NCBI GenBank assembly: GCA_011049795.1
Contig: DRHD01000012.1
Span: forward strand, 1 to 8,154
Direction of reading: 5' to 3'
Source: Porticoccus sp.
GTDB taxonomy: Bacteria; Pseudomonadota; Gammaproteobacteria; Pseudomonadales; Porticoccaceae
DNA length: 8,154 nucleotides
The translations under genes and the position numbers were made by a program. This document shows, one piece after another, positions 1 to 5,081 of the stretch. Positions within the stretch are counted from its first letter, which is position 1, and every line of letters starts with the position of its first letter. Below the pieces are notes generated by a model. That model was not told the DNA's origin. It did no database searches and was given only the letters and a program-made list of their open reading frames with translations.

Positions 1-915
1 GGCTACAGTACTCTGGGCGAAGTCTATGGGAGCCTGACCCTCGATAAAGTTGCGATACAGGTTGGCCGTTATGCCGTGAATTTACCCTACGTCAATAAAG
101 CAGATATTCGCATGATACCGCAGACTTTTCAGGGGGCTCAGGCTATCTACACATTGAATACTTCGTGGTCAGTTGGCGGCGGAGTGCTAACGGACATCAA
201 GGCGCGCACCAGCACTGGTTTTGATTCAATGTATGCGAAAGCTGGCCTGGATAAAAATGAGAATGTGTACATGGCAGGATCGCTTTATCAGCCGGAACCG
301 GGTACGCAGTTAGGTTTGTATTCGTTGCATGCCCCGGATTTTCACAACGGTATGTTTGTCGCGCTTAGTAAACGAATTACGCTGGATACAGACAAATACA
401 TTCAATTTTCCGGGCAGTATACCCGTCAGGAATCCATCGGGAATGAGCTGGATGGTGACTTTTCGGTGGATCATTATGGCGCCCGAGTGACCTGGAAAAA
501 GGATTGGTACAGCGGCTCAATGGCCTACACAGATTACCCTGAACAGGACCGTATTCGTCGGCCTTGGGGAAGTAGCCCTGGCTATACCTCCATCATGATC
601 AATGATTTCGATCGCCCGGAGGAGTCTGCCTGGTTAATTGGCGGTACGGTTGATTTTACAAGCATGGGTGCGCCAGGGATCTCGGCCAATGTTAAATATG
701 TGATTGGAGATACCCCGGATTGTGGCATGAGCGCGAGCCCCGATCGGGATGAGGCGAACATCAATTTGAAGTATGCACCTGCTGCTTCAAAGTTGGCAGG
801 GCTTGTTTTGCAACTGCGATTTGGTTGGGGCTGGGAAGAGGAGACCTGTGTTGGTGGCGATGACGATGATGTTGCGGAGGTTAGATTTGTTATCAATTAT
901 GCCTTCGTTATCTGA
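1..915 (+). CDS. OprD-family outer-membrane porin, C-terminal part (5' end outside window)
   Basis: The frame is open from base 1 to a TGA at 913-915 and gives 304 residues without a start, so the N-terminus and signal peptide lie to the left. The product should be an outer-membrane beta-barrel for uptake of small nutrients. Evidence is the alternating aromatic/hydrophobic strand pattern, the segment RRPWGSSPGYTSIMINDF (about residues 184-201), which is close to the OprD-family loop and strand before DF.R..E.AW..G..YDF, and a C-terminal strand EVRFVINYAFVI as barrel proteins have. A Gly/Asp-rich turn (GGDDDD) precedes the last strand. The GTG at 76 is an internal Val codon, not a start, because homologous-looking sequence (GEVYGSLTLDKVAIQVGRY) continues upstream of it. 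The substrate cannot be told from this part; OprD members take amino acids, peptides or aromatic acids. The family call is fairly sure, the substrate unknown. Confidence 0.82.
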   Translation, partial: GYSTLGEVYGSLTLDKVAIQVGRYAVNLPYVNKADIRMIPQTFQGAQAIYTLNTSWSVGGGVLTDIKARTSTGFDSMYAKAGLDKNENVYMAGSLYQPEPGTQLGLYSLHAPDFHNGMFVALSKRITLDTDKYIQFSGQYTRQESIGNELDGDFSVDHYGARVTWKKDWYSGSMAYTDYPEQDRIRRPWGSSPGYTSIMINDFDRPEESAWLIGGTVDFTSMGAPGISANVKYVIGDTPDCGMSASPDRDEANINLKYAPAASKLAGLVLQLRFGWGWEEETCVGGDDDDVAEVRFVINYAFVI

Positions 916-1283
916 AGGCTTGCGTCAACCTGTAGGTCGCTCATGATATCAGGCCATAGCCTGAGGAAGGGCTTTTAGGTTTTACAGGGATCTTTAGGGT
1001 TAGGCGCTTGCGCGCAACGCCGGCCGTGCATGGCTTGATCGAGATGACAATCTACAACATTGAAGACGCCAATTATCCCCGGTTAAGCAAAGATGCTGAC
1101 GTCAGTCAGAAAACTGAGATTGACCCTACCCAGAGAACCGCGAAAAGCTCCGGGCGCTCGCCCCGTAAAATTTGTGTCTACTTTTAGTGACGAGTTGGCG
1201 ATGCACTCCTTGGGTAAGTCTAAGATATTCGGCGTATCGGTTAAGGATCGTGGTGTCGTATCGATGGCGGGACATGCGGGCAA
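916..1283. other. Non-coding or decayed stretch between porin and IS6 relic
   Basis: Frames here (for example a plus-strand one at 1093-1443 and its minus-strand shadow at 1083-1511) give proteins of no recognisable family, and both overlap the transposase relic. The distance from about 1070 to 1284 fits the missing N-terminal third of an IS6 transposase, but no N-terminal family sequence can be read in any frame. Just before 1284, in another frame (1262-1291), RWRDMRARLR could be a scrap of the helix region of such a transposase; this is uncertain. A G/C palindrome surrounds TTGCGCGCAA (1003-1021). No matching left terminal repeat of the insertion sequence was found. Confidence 0.4.
949..976 (+). 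terminator. Possible weak terminator of the porin gene
   Basis: A perfect 6-bp inverted repeat TCAGGC-CATA-GCCTGA (949-964) lies 33 bases after the porin stop. It is followed by a G-rich stretch and only a short TTTT (973-976). The stem is short and the T run is not adjacent, so this is a weak candidate. Confidence 0.35.
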
Positions 1284-1769
1284 GGCTACGGTGACACCTT
1301 CTTTATTGATGAGGTGTTTGTCCGGATTCAAGGAAAGCAGCCCCATCTGTGGCGGGCTGTGGACCAGAACGGAGAGATTGTCGATGTTTTCCTGCAGTCC
1401 AGGCGGGACGCTAAGTCCGCTAAACGCTTTTTCAAGCGGTTGATGTAGAGGAATCGCGGGGAACCTAGGAGACTTGTGACAGATAAGCTGCGAAGTTATG
1501 ACGTAGCGCATCTGAAAATGATCCCTGATACATTTCTAGACACATCACAATATGCGAACAATCGAGCGGAATTGTTCCATCAGCCAACACGAGTCAGAGA
1601 GCGGGGCATGCGTCGATTCAAACCCGTAGGGCAAGCACAGCGATTCGTCTCCATCCATGCATCGGTCTATAATTTGTTCAATCTGGGTCGTCATTTGGTG
1701 TCGGCCAAGAACTACCGATATTTCAGACAATGTGCCTTTTCGTCTTGGGGAAAGGTGGTGGCAGCTTGA
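1284..1769 (+). pseudogene. IS6-family DDE transposase, 5'-truncated, with in-frame amber codon
   Basis: The frame beginning GYGDTFFIDEVFVRIQGKQ and running through LWRAVDQNGEIVDVFLQ and SRRDAKSAKRFFKRL is the classic catalytic core of IS6/IS240-type transposases. It hits TAG at 1446-1448, then continues in the same frame as RNRGEPRRLVTDKLRSY, the expected next segment, to YANNRAELFHQPTRVRERGM and a normal family C-terminus (NLFNLGRHLVSAKNYRYF, ...SSWGKVVAA) ending at TGA 1767-1769. All three DDE residues are readable: D at 1308-1310, D at 1482-1484 and E at 1569-1571. The N-terminal ~70 residues (helix-turn-helix part) are unrecognisable, so the gene is dead or needs both suppression and a missing start. 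An intact product would catalyse replicative transposition. The right-end repeat follows at 1806. Family call is firm; the exact IS is not known. Confidence 0.88.
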
Positions 1770-1805
1770 TTGTTAGATTTGTCATCCAACGTTTGGAGCT
1801 AAAAA

Positions 1806-1822
1806 GTTAACTTGTGAGTACC
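1806..1822 (+). repeat. Probable right terminal repeat of the IS6-like relic
   Basis: GTTAACTTGTGAGTACC starts 36 bases after the transposase stop, where an IS6-family right end should be. It matches, with one difference in 17, the reverse complement of the left end of the 118-bp element at 3555-3672, and with two differences that element's right end. The partner left end was not found near 916-1100, consistent with loss of the 5' part of the insertion sequence. Confidence 0.6.
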
Positions 1823-1837
1823 ACAATTCCTAATACC

Positions 1838-1893
1838 CGAAGAAATGTAAAAACACGTTTTTTCCGTTTTTTTGGTATTTCTTCGATTTTTTT
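1838..1893 (+). terminator. A/T-rich hairpin with T tract, terminator-like
   Basis: A perfect 9-bp inverted repeat, CGAAGAAAT (1838-1846) and ATTTCTTCG (1877-1885), can be lengthened across a small internal mismatch by A runs pairing with T runs (about 1849-1853 with 1870-1874). It is followed at once by seven T (1887-1893). On the plus strand this resembles an intrinsic terminator with a long stem and T-rich loop, downstream of the IS6 relic. The stem is A/T-rich and there is no live gene before it, so function is uncertain. Confidence 0.4.
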
Positions 1894-2131
1894 AATGAAG
1901 GTTTTCTTAAGTGTCAGTGCTTACGGCCGATTGTGTACAGTATTCAATACAGATCTTTTTGGAGTGTTAAGTTAGAAACAGCGTACGAGAATGTATGACC
2001 AAAATGTACGAGCCCCCATTTCTGGTTCCCCATTCATTTGTTAATAAGTGAGGTCGAGGTTTATTGGCCTCTAAACATAACAAGTCAAGCCAGCAACACC
2101 ACTTCGTGTCTGGACGCAACAGAATACAAAT

Positions 2132-2881
2132 ATGATCATAAATTCTCTCACTACAAAGCAAGTTGTCATCAGGATCATAGCCATTGTTTCGTTGGTGGAG
2201 TTTTTGGTTATGTCGGTATTCGCTGTTATTGACAATGATGTAAATCCTTTTGTAATAGCCACCGTCGATATTATATTGCTAGCGGCGCTTTCCACGCCTT
2301 TAATTTTCTTCTTGGTCATTACCCCGTTTGTAAAGGCACGAGACGACGCGCTAGATCAATTAAGTTATCAGGCAATAACAGATCCATTAACTAAATTGTC
2401 GAATCGCCGCAGCATATATACTAAGTTGGAGACGTTTATGGCTAGTGCCGTCAGGCACAAATTTCGTGGGGCTATTTTCTTATTAGATTTGGACGGATTT
2501 AAATTTATAAATGATGCATACGGGCATGATTCTGGGGATGCCGTGCTTGTTGAAATCGCTAATCGCTTGCGGTCTAGAGTTCGAGTGGATGAAGTGGTGG
2601 GTCGCCTTGGCGGTGATGAATTTATATTAGTAATTAACCACCTAGATGCTAATGGAGATATTAACCGGAATATGGTGTCACATATAGGCGAAGAATTAGT
2701 CACTTTGTTAAGCCAGCCAGTTTACTTTAACGACAAAAAATTACCTATTAGTGTCAGTATAGGGGTACGTGTATTTGGCCACGATGAGATTGATGTGGGC
2801 TCCGCTATTAAAGACGCAGATATCGCCATGTATCGTGCGAAGGTAGCCGGGAAGGGGCAATGTGTGGTTTTCGAGGGATGA
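2132..2881 (+). CDS. Membrane-anchored GGDEF diguanylate cyclase
   Basis: 249 residues. Two hydrophobic segments (about 10-32 and 40-65) anchor the protein in the inner membrane with a very short periplasmic turn, so there is no sizeable sensor domain. A complete GGDEF domain follows: AITDPLTKLSNRR at 81-93, the metal and nucleotide segment LLDLDGFKFINDAYGHDSGD (D119, N127, D136), GGDEF at 160-164, SIGV at 209-212 and DADIAMYRAK at 228-237. It should make cyclic di-GMP from two GTP. The usual inhibitory I-site RxxD before GGDEF reads R151-V-D-E154, so the Asp is replaced by Glu. The ATG at 2132 is the only sensible start that keeps the first membrane helix, but no good Shine-Dalgarno sequence precedes it. 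The gene stands alone between mobile-element remains and is A/T-rich (many TTA, ATA and AAA codons), which suggests acquisition. Enzyme class is sure; the input signal is unknown. Confidence 0.92.
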   Translation: MIINSLTTKQVVIRIIAIVSLVEFLVMSVFAVIDNDVNPFVIATVDIILLAALSTPLIFFLVITPFVKARDDALDQLSYQAITDPLTKLSNRRSIYTKLETFMASAVRHKFRGAIFLLDLDGFKFINDAYGHDSGDAVLVEIANRLRSRVRVDEVVGRLGGDEFILVINHLDANGDINRNMVSHIGEELVTLLSQPVYFNDKKLPISVSIGVRVFGHDEIDVGSAIKDADIAMYRAKVAGKGQCVVFEG

Positions 2882-3224
2882 GTTACCCATATTTATTAAG
2901 TATAAGTGCTAACAATTTCCTGCATCGGATCTGGCTTACGCTAGGCCGATCTTGAACCACTGTTTGGATCAGATTATTCATCTTAAGCCGCTCGACTCCC
3001 AAAAATTAGACAGAGATATATCTAGGGGGAGGGGTGGGTCAAAAGTCTATGGCTTTCTTCTTGTAGAGCGTCGCCGTCTATTTCCTTGTACGAGCGGGAA
3101 TTTTGAGAGGGGAGGTATTAACGGGAGGGTGACAAACCCATAGGCCCTTGGGATGATTTTTGAATCACGCTGGAAAGGCTTCTACTTTTCCTTTGTTACT
3201 TCCTTTATGTGGATACTCTTTAAG
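2882..3224. other. Gene-free accessory DNA with a phage-packaging-leader-like segment
   Basis: No recognisable protein in any frame; the plus-strand frame 2952-3143 is low-complexity and unlike known families. Within it, 3025-3129 has an unusual layout: a G-rich run (3025-3039) immediately followed by TCAAAAGTCTATGG, a C/T-rich middle, then GCGGGAATTTTGAGAGGGG (3094-3112) and further G runs to 3129. From memory, this order (G run, TCAAAAGTCT, spacer, GGGAATTTTGAG) resembles the non-coding leader upstream of small-terminase genes in HK97/P27-type tailed phages, where cos lies. No terminase gene follows, so at best this is a prophage remnant. The resemblance is recalled, not computed. Confidence 0.3.
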
Positions 3225-3227
3225 AAT

Positions 3228-3248
3228 GTTACCCAGTGCGTTACCCAG
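3228..3248. repeat. Twin 9-mer GTTACCCAG, period 12 (left copy)
   Basis: Two identical 9-mers GTTACCCAG at 3228-3236 and 3240-3248 are separated by TGC. The corresponding pair beside the intact tRNA reads GTTGCCCAG / GTTGCCCAA, so both units carry the same A/G change at position 4. Closely spaced direct repeats about 55 bases beyond the tRNA end are where integrase arm-type binding sites are expected; that role is inferred. Confidence 0.45.
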
Positions 3249-3264
3249 AGAGAAATTTAGGCAA

Positions 3265-3293
3265 TAAAAAAGGGGCTGCATTGCTGTAACCCC
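3265..3293 (-). terminator. Intrinsic terminator of the tRNA-Asn remnant copy
   Basis: Read on the minus strand, GGGGTTACA-GCAA-TGCAGCCCC forms a 9-bp stem with one G.U pair and one A.C mismatch, closed by a GNRA-type loop and followed by six U (plus-strand A 3266-3271). It is the homologue of the stronger terminator beside the intact tRNA, with several changed bases but the fold retained. Confidence 0.6.
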
Positions 3294-3350
3294 AGTCTTT
3301 ATTTGGCTCCGCCTGCTGGGCTCAAACCAGTAACCCAATGATGAATAGTC

Positions 3351-3554
3351 TCTATCCGTGGGTCGTGGTATACCTTCCAACTCGCTGAATGAATTCTACC
3401 TTACCCACTGACTAGGTGGTGGTCTAGTGTTGTATGGTGGAGTTGCTCGGGGTACCTAAATGAGTGCCCAAATATGAAATGAATGGCTCTGTAAATTTTC
3501 AAATGGGCTGTATGAACAGCCTCTGTCGCCATGCTTGAAAATACACACTCAGAA
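3351..3554. other. Unassigned stretch between tRNA remnant and small inverted-repeat element
   Basis: No recognisable gene. A minus-strand frame (3401-3598) can be read but crosses the end of the 118-bp element and matches no family I know. If the tRNA remnant is an att scar, this is the far end of the element whose other end adjoins the intact tRNA. Confidence 0.35.
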
Positions 3555-3672
3555 GGTACTGACAAGTTAACTTGAAGGTCTGGGCTGGGACTGCACAACT
3601 AACCCTAAAACGCCAGAAACCTGTTGATTGTCTACCACTTCCCCAAGAAAAATACGTTAACTTGTCAATACC
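3555..3672. mobile_element. 118-bp MITE-like element, probable deletion derivative of the IS6-like insertion sequence
   Basis: The ends are GGTACTGACAAGTTAAC (3555-3571) and GTTAACTTGTCAATACC (3656-3672), an inverted repeat with 16 of 17 bases matching. The left inner edge holds a 12-bp palindrome CAAGTTAACTTG (3563-3574). The same end sequence occurs once more at 1806-1822, behind the IS6-family transposase relic. The 84 internal bases carry no gene, but on the minus strand TCTTGGGGAA (3648-3639), followed after a gap by GTGGTAGACA, resembles the last codons of that transposase (TCTTGGGGAA at 1743-1752, then AGGTGGTGGCA). So the element looks like two IS ends joined by an internal deletion that kept the end of the transposase gene. 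No clear target-site duplication flanks it. Confidence 0.6.
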
Positions 3673-3727
3673 GCCCCAACGCAAATTTTATTTGCTTAGG
3701 GTGTTCAAGTGGTGGCTTTGCTAAGTC
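3673..3727. other. Spacer after the metallophosphoesterase gene, with small palindrome
   Basis: Holds the inverted repeat GCAAAT-TTT-ATTTGC (3681-3695) about 30 bases past the stop of the minus-strand gene. No U run follows on the minus strand, so it is not a convincing terminator. Confidence 0.3.
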
Positions 3728-4579
3728 CTAGTTGGTGCAAATTATTTCTTCTGTAAATTTCAGACATTCATTTTCAACAACAGCTCTAACTATATGGATA
3801 TCCATTGCTTCGGTGCCAAAGTTTTTATAATACAGAAACATATTTGTGTCGTTGGGAGTATTGGCGCTTGATAGCGATCCATTCTTATATTGAGTGAATG
3901 AGTGTTTGTGATACTGGTCGGTTGCTCTCATCATCGATAGCTGATGAGTATGGCCACAGAAAACATGTTCGATATTATGCGCTCTTACGAATTCGACAAC
4001 AATTCTGGAATTGAAAAGAGGGTCTGAATCTGTGTCCAGGATTGAGTGATGATTTAGAAGAATTATTCTATCGTAACTTGCTTTTCTAATTTCATAAGAG
4101 AGCGTTCTCAGCATTTCAGCATCGACAAAACCTTTGTCGGCGTAGAGTGTGCTGGTATCGAGGCATACTGCCAGAATGGTCTCGCCGTTGATCGTGATGT
4201 TTTTAAGAAAATTGATGTCAGTAAAATGTTCCTTTATACCATTAGGGTTTCCATCAAGAAAAATATTATTCTTTATACAATTGTCACGATTTAATGGGCG
4301 AATGACTTCTATGTCTTCGATATACTGACGAAAATAGTCAGCGCTACGCATATTTCGTTTGTCATGATTTCCGGGAATCGAAACGATGTGTTGGCACTCA
4401 ATTGACTTCAAAAAATTCCCAGCGGCTTCAAATTCATTTTCGAGAGCATCCGTCGTATTGTCGCCTGTGTTGATTACAATATCGGCCGCATAGCTGTTCA
4501 ATTTCTCTAACAACAATTCACTTTTTCCAAGCCAGTGACGAGGGCCAAAGTGCATATCTGAGATGTGTAGTATATTCAT
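3728..4579 (-). CDS. Calcineurin-like metallophosphoesterase (CpdA/Icc-like)
   Basis: 283 residues, no signal peptide or membrane segment, so cytoplasmic. All five metallophosphoesterase motifs are present in order: D8-x-H10 in HISDMHFG, GD at 39-40, GNHD at 70-73, LNHH at 175-178 and GHTH at 209-212. These residues bind a two-metal centre that hydrolyses phosphoesters. The layout resembles class III cyclic-nucleotide phosphodiesterases (CpdA/Icc), but the substrate cannot be set from motifs; related enzymes act on cyclic nucleotides, nucleotides or DNA ends. The start is the ATG at 4577-4579, which begins directly with the family N-terminus MNILHISDMH; only a distant AGGGA precedes it, so the Shine-Dalgarno is weak. 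It stops at TAG (3728-3730). The gene is solitary, visibly more A/T-rich than uvrB, and lies between the two tRNA-Asn repeat copies, so it is probably cargo of an integrated element. The family is sure, the role open. Confidence 0.9.
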   Translation of the reverse strand: MNILHISDMHFGPRHWLGKSELLLEKLNSYAADIVINTGDNTTDALENEFEAAGNFLKSIECQHIVSIPGNHDKRNMRSADYFRQYIEDIEVIRPLNRDNCIKNNIFLDGNPNGIKEHFTDINFLKNITINGETILAVCLDTSTLYADKGFVDAEMLRTLSYEIRKASYDRIILLNHHSILDTDSDPLFNSRIVVEFVRAHNIEHVFCGHTHQLSMMRATDQYHKHSFTQYKNGSLSSANTPNDTNMFLYYKNFGTEAMDIHIVRAVVENECLKFTEEIICTN

Positions 4580-4797
4580 TTATTTTCGAGTATATCCCTT
4601 TCCCTAAGTAGGTAGATTGTGACTGCTAAGCAACATTTAGGCTTATGATCTTTGGGTCTGGTATCAAAGGGAGCAGAGTGCACACAGTCACGACCAATAA
4701 AAATAGAGTATGCCATATGTAATGTGACAATAGTGTGACCTGCAAGGCATCGGTTTTTTTGTTGCTTCTAGTTTTTGTAGGTAGTGTTTTTTGTTGA
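4580..4797. other. Gene-free spacer between metallophosphoesterase and tRNA-Asn repeat
   Basis: No recognisable gene on either strand. On the minus strand a TATACT lies 11 bases before the metallophosphoesterase start, but no matching -35 is apparent at the right distance, and a transcript from there would have almost no leader. A short direct repeat TGTGAC occurs at about 4724 and 4734. If an integrase once adjoined the tRNA, it should have begun here; none is readable. Confidence 0.35.
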
Positions 4798-4800
4798 AAT

Positions 4801-4821
4801 GTTGCCCAGAGCGTTGCCCAA
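4801..4821. repeat. Twin 9-mer GTTGCCCAG/A, period 12 (right copy)
   Basis: GTTGCCCAG (4801-4809) and GTTGCCCAA (4813-4821) are separated by AGC. They correspond base for base to the left pair at 3228-3248, with G for A at position 4 in both units. Possible arm-type integrase or excisionase sites, by position only. Confidence 0.45.
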
Positions 4822-4837
4822 AGAGAAATTCAGGCAA

Positions 4838-4869
4838 TAAAAAATGGGGGTCGTATCGCTACAACCCCC
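4838..4869 (-). terminator. Strong intrinsic terminator of tRNA-Asn
   Basis: Minus strand: GGGGGTTGTA-GCGA-TACGACCCCC, a 10-bp stem (one G.U pair) with a GCGA tetraloop, followed by A and six U (plus-strand A 4839-4844). It starts eight bases beyond the tRNA CCA end. Confidence 0.88.
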
Positions 4870-4877
4870 GTCATGTT

Positions 4878-4953
4878 TGGCTCCGCCTGCTGGGCTCGAA
4901 CCAGCGACCCAATGATTAACAGTCATTTGCTCTACCAGCTGAGCTAAGGCGGA
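4878..4953 (-). tRNA. tRNA-Asn (anticodon GUU)
   Basis: 76 nucleotides with a complete cloverleaf. The acceptor stem pairs TCCGCC at the 5' end (4953-4948) with GGCGGA near the 3' end, the discriminator base is G and CCA is encoded (4880-4878). The D-arm segment AGCTCAGCTGGTAGAGC is standard. The anticodon loop reads CTGTTAA, giving anticodon GTT for asparagine, and the T arm contains GGTTCGAGCCC. It is transcribed away from uvrB, with its own promoter and terminator. Its 3' half is duplicated at 3304-3350, marking it as the probable attachment site of integrated DNA to the left. Confidence 0.97.
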
Positions 4954-4970
4954 TCGGTCAAGAGGCGCGT

Positions 4971-4999
4971 ATCTTATATATCGGTATGGGGGTAGTCAA
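4971..4999 (-). promoter_or_regulatory. Sigma-70 promoter of tRNA-Asn
   Basis: On the minus strand TTGACT (4999-4994) is followed, 17 bases on, by TAAGAT (4976-4971). A G/C-rich discriminator ACGCGCC comes next, typical of stable-RNA promoters under stringent control, and the mature tRNA starts 17 bases past the -10 box. Confidence 0.65.
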
Positions 5000-5014
5000 C
5001 CCCTGATGAGCTTA

Positions 5015-5043
5015 CAGTTTCGGATAGGTTTCTATCGTATAAT
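5015..5043 (+). promoter_or_regulatory. Probable sigma-70 promoter of uvrB
   Basis: A perfect -10 box TATAAT lies at 5038-5043; the hexamer 17 bases upstream, CAGTTT (5015-5020), is a poor -35. Transcription would start near 5050, giving a leader of about 32 bases to the GTG at 5082. That also argues against the upstream GTG at 5046 as start. No proper CTG-N10-CAG LexA box is present. Confidence 0.55.
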
Positions 5044-5081
5044 GTGTGGTTATTTACGCATTAAGCTTAGGTCAAAATACT

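Larger units (their letters stand above)
1770..2131. other. Intergenic region before the GGDEF gene
   Basis: No supported gene. Besides the terminal repeat and hairpin listed separately, it contains a short palindrome GTATTCAATAC (1940-1950), two copies of GTACGAG (1983-1989 and 2006-2012) and a G.U-containing 6-bp stem around GAGGTC...GGCCTC (2049-2070). A promoter for the gene at 2132 should lie here, but no convincing -35/-10 pair stands out. Small frames on both strands in this stretch have no recognisable product. Confidence 0.4.
3225..3350 (-). repeat. Degraded copy of the tRNA-Asn 3' half plus downstream terminator (att-like scar)
   Basis: This block repeats, in the same orientation, the block at 4798-4924. 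The tRNA part (3302-3350 against 4876-4924) matches at 44 of 49 bases, including 22 bases without a change at the CCA end. The outer part (3225-3271 against 4798-4844) matches at 42 of 47. The middle is a terminator stem that has diverged. Similarity stops inside the anticodon arm: the 5' half of a tRNA is absent to the right of 3350. A tRNA 3' half duplicated downstream of the intact gene is the usual scar of a tyrosine-integrase element that uses the tRNA as attB. It could also be a decayed tandem tRNA copy. Confidence 0.7.
4798..4924 (-). repeat. Right copy of the tRNA-Asn 3'-half/terminator direct repeat
   Basis: This partner of 3225-3350 contains the twin 9-mer, the terminator and the tRNA from its CCA end to the anticodon arm. 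The two copies lie 1.57 kb apart in direct orientation and enclose the 118-bp element and the metallophosphoesterase gene. The complete tRNA is on this side, as expected for an element that rebuilds the tRNA when it integrates. Confidence 0.7.

Noticed and set aside
1093..1443. Plus-strand reading frame of 116 codons
   Set aside because: It overlaps the IS6-family core in a different frame; the recognisable transposase residues are in the other frame, and this product matches nothing.
1983..2012. Two GTACGAG copies 23 bases apart as an operator for the GGDEF gene
   Set aside because: Seven-base direct repeats at this spacing can arise by chance, and no promoter is recognisable nearby.
2952..3143. 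Plus-strand reading frame of 63 codons after the GGDEF gene
   Set aside because: The composition is Arg/Gly-rich because it reads through the G-rich leader-like segment; no start signal or family resemblance.
3304..3380. A second functional tRNA gene on the minus strand
   Set aside because: The 3' half and CCA are present, but nothing to the right can pair as 5' acceptor stem, D arm or 5' anticodon strand, and the anticodon loop has changed.
3401..3598. Minus-strand reading frame of 65 codons
   Set aside because: It crosses the end of the 118-bp inverted-repeat element, has no ribosome binding site that I can see, and no family resemblance.
5003..5017. LexA-like CTG...CAG upstream of uvrB
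   Set aside because: The spacing between CTG (5003-5005) and CAG (5015-5017) is nine bases, while the gammaproteobacterial SOS box needs ten, and the flanking T/A pattern is absent. SOS control of this uvrB is not supported by the sequence.
5046..5081. Upstream GTG as uvrB start (12 extra residues)
   Set aside because: It lies three bases after the -10 box, so upstream of the likely transcript start. Family numbering of Walker A and of the beta-hairpin tyrosines fits the GTG at 5082.
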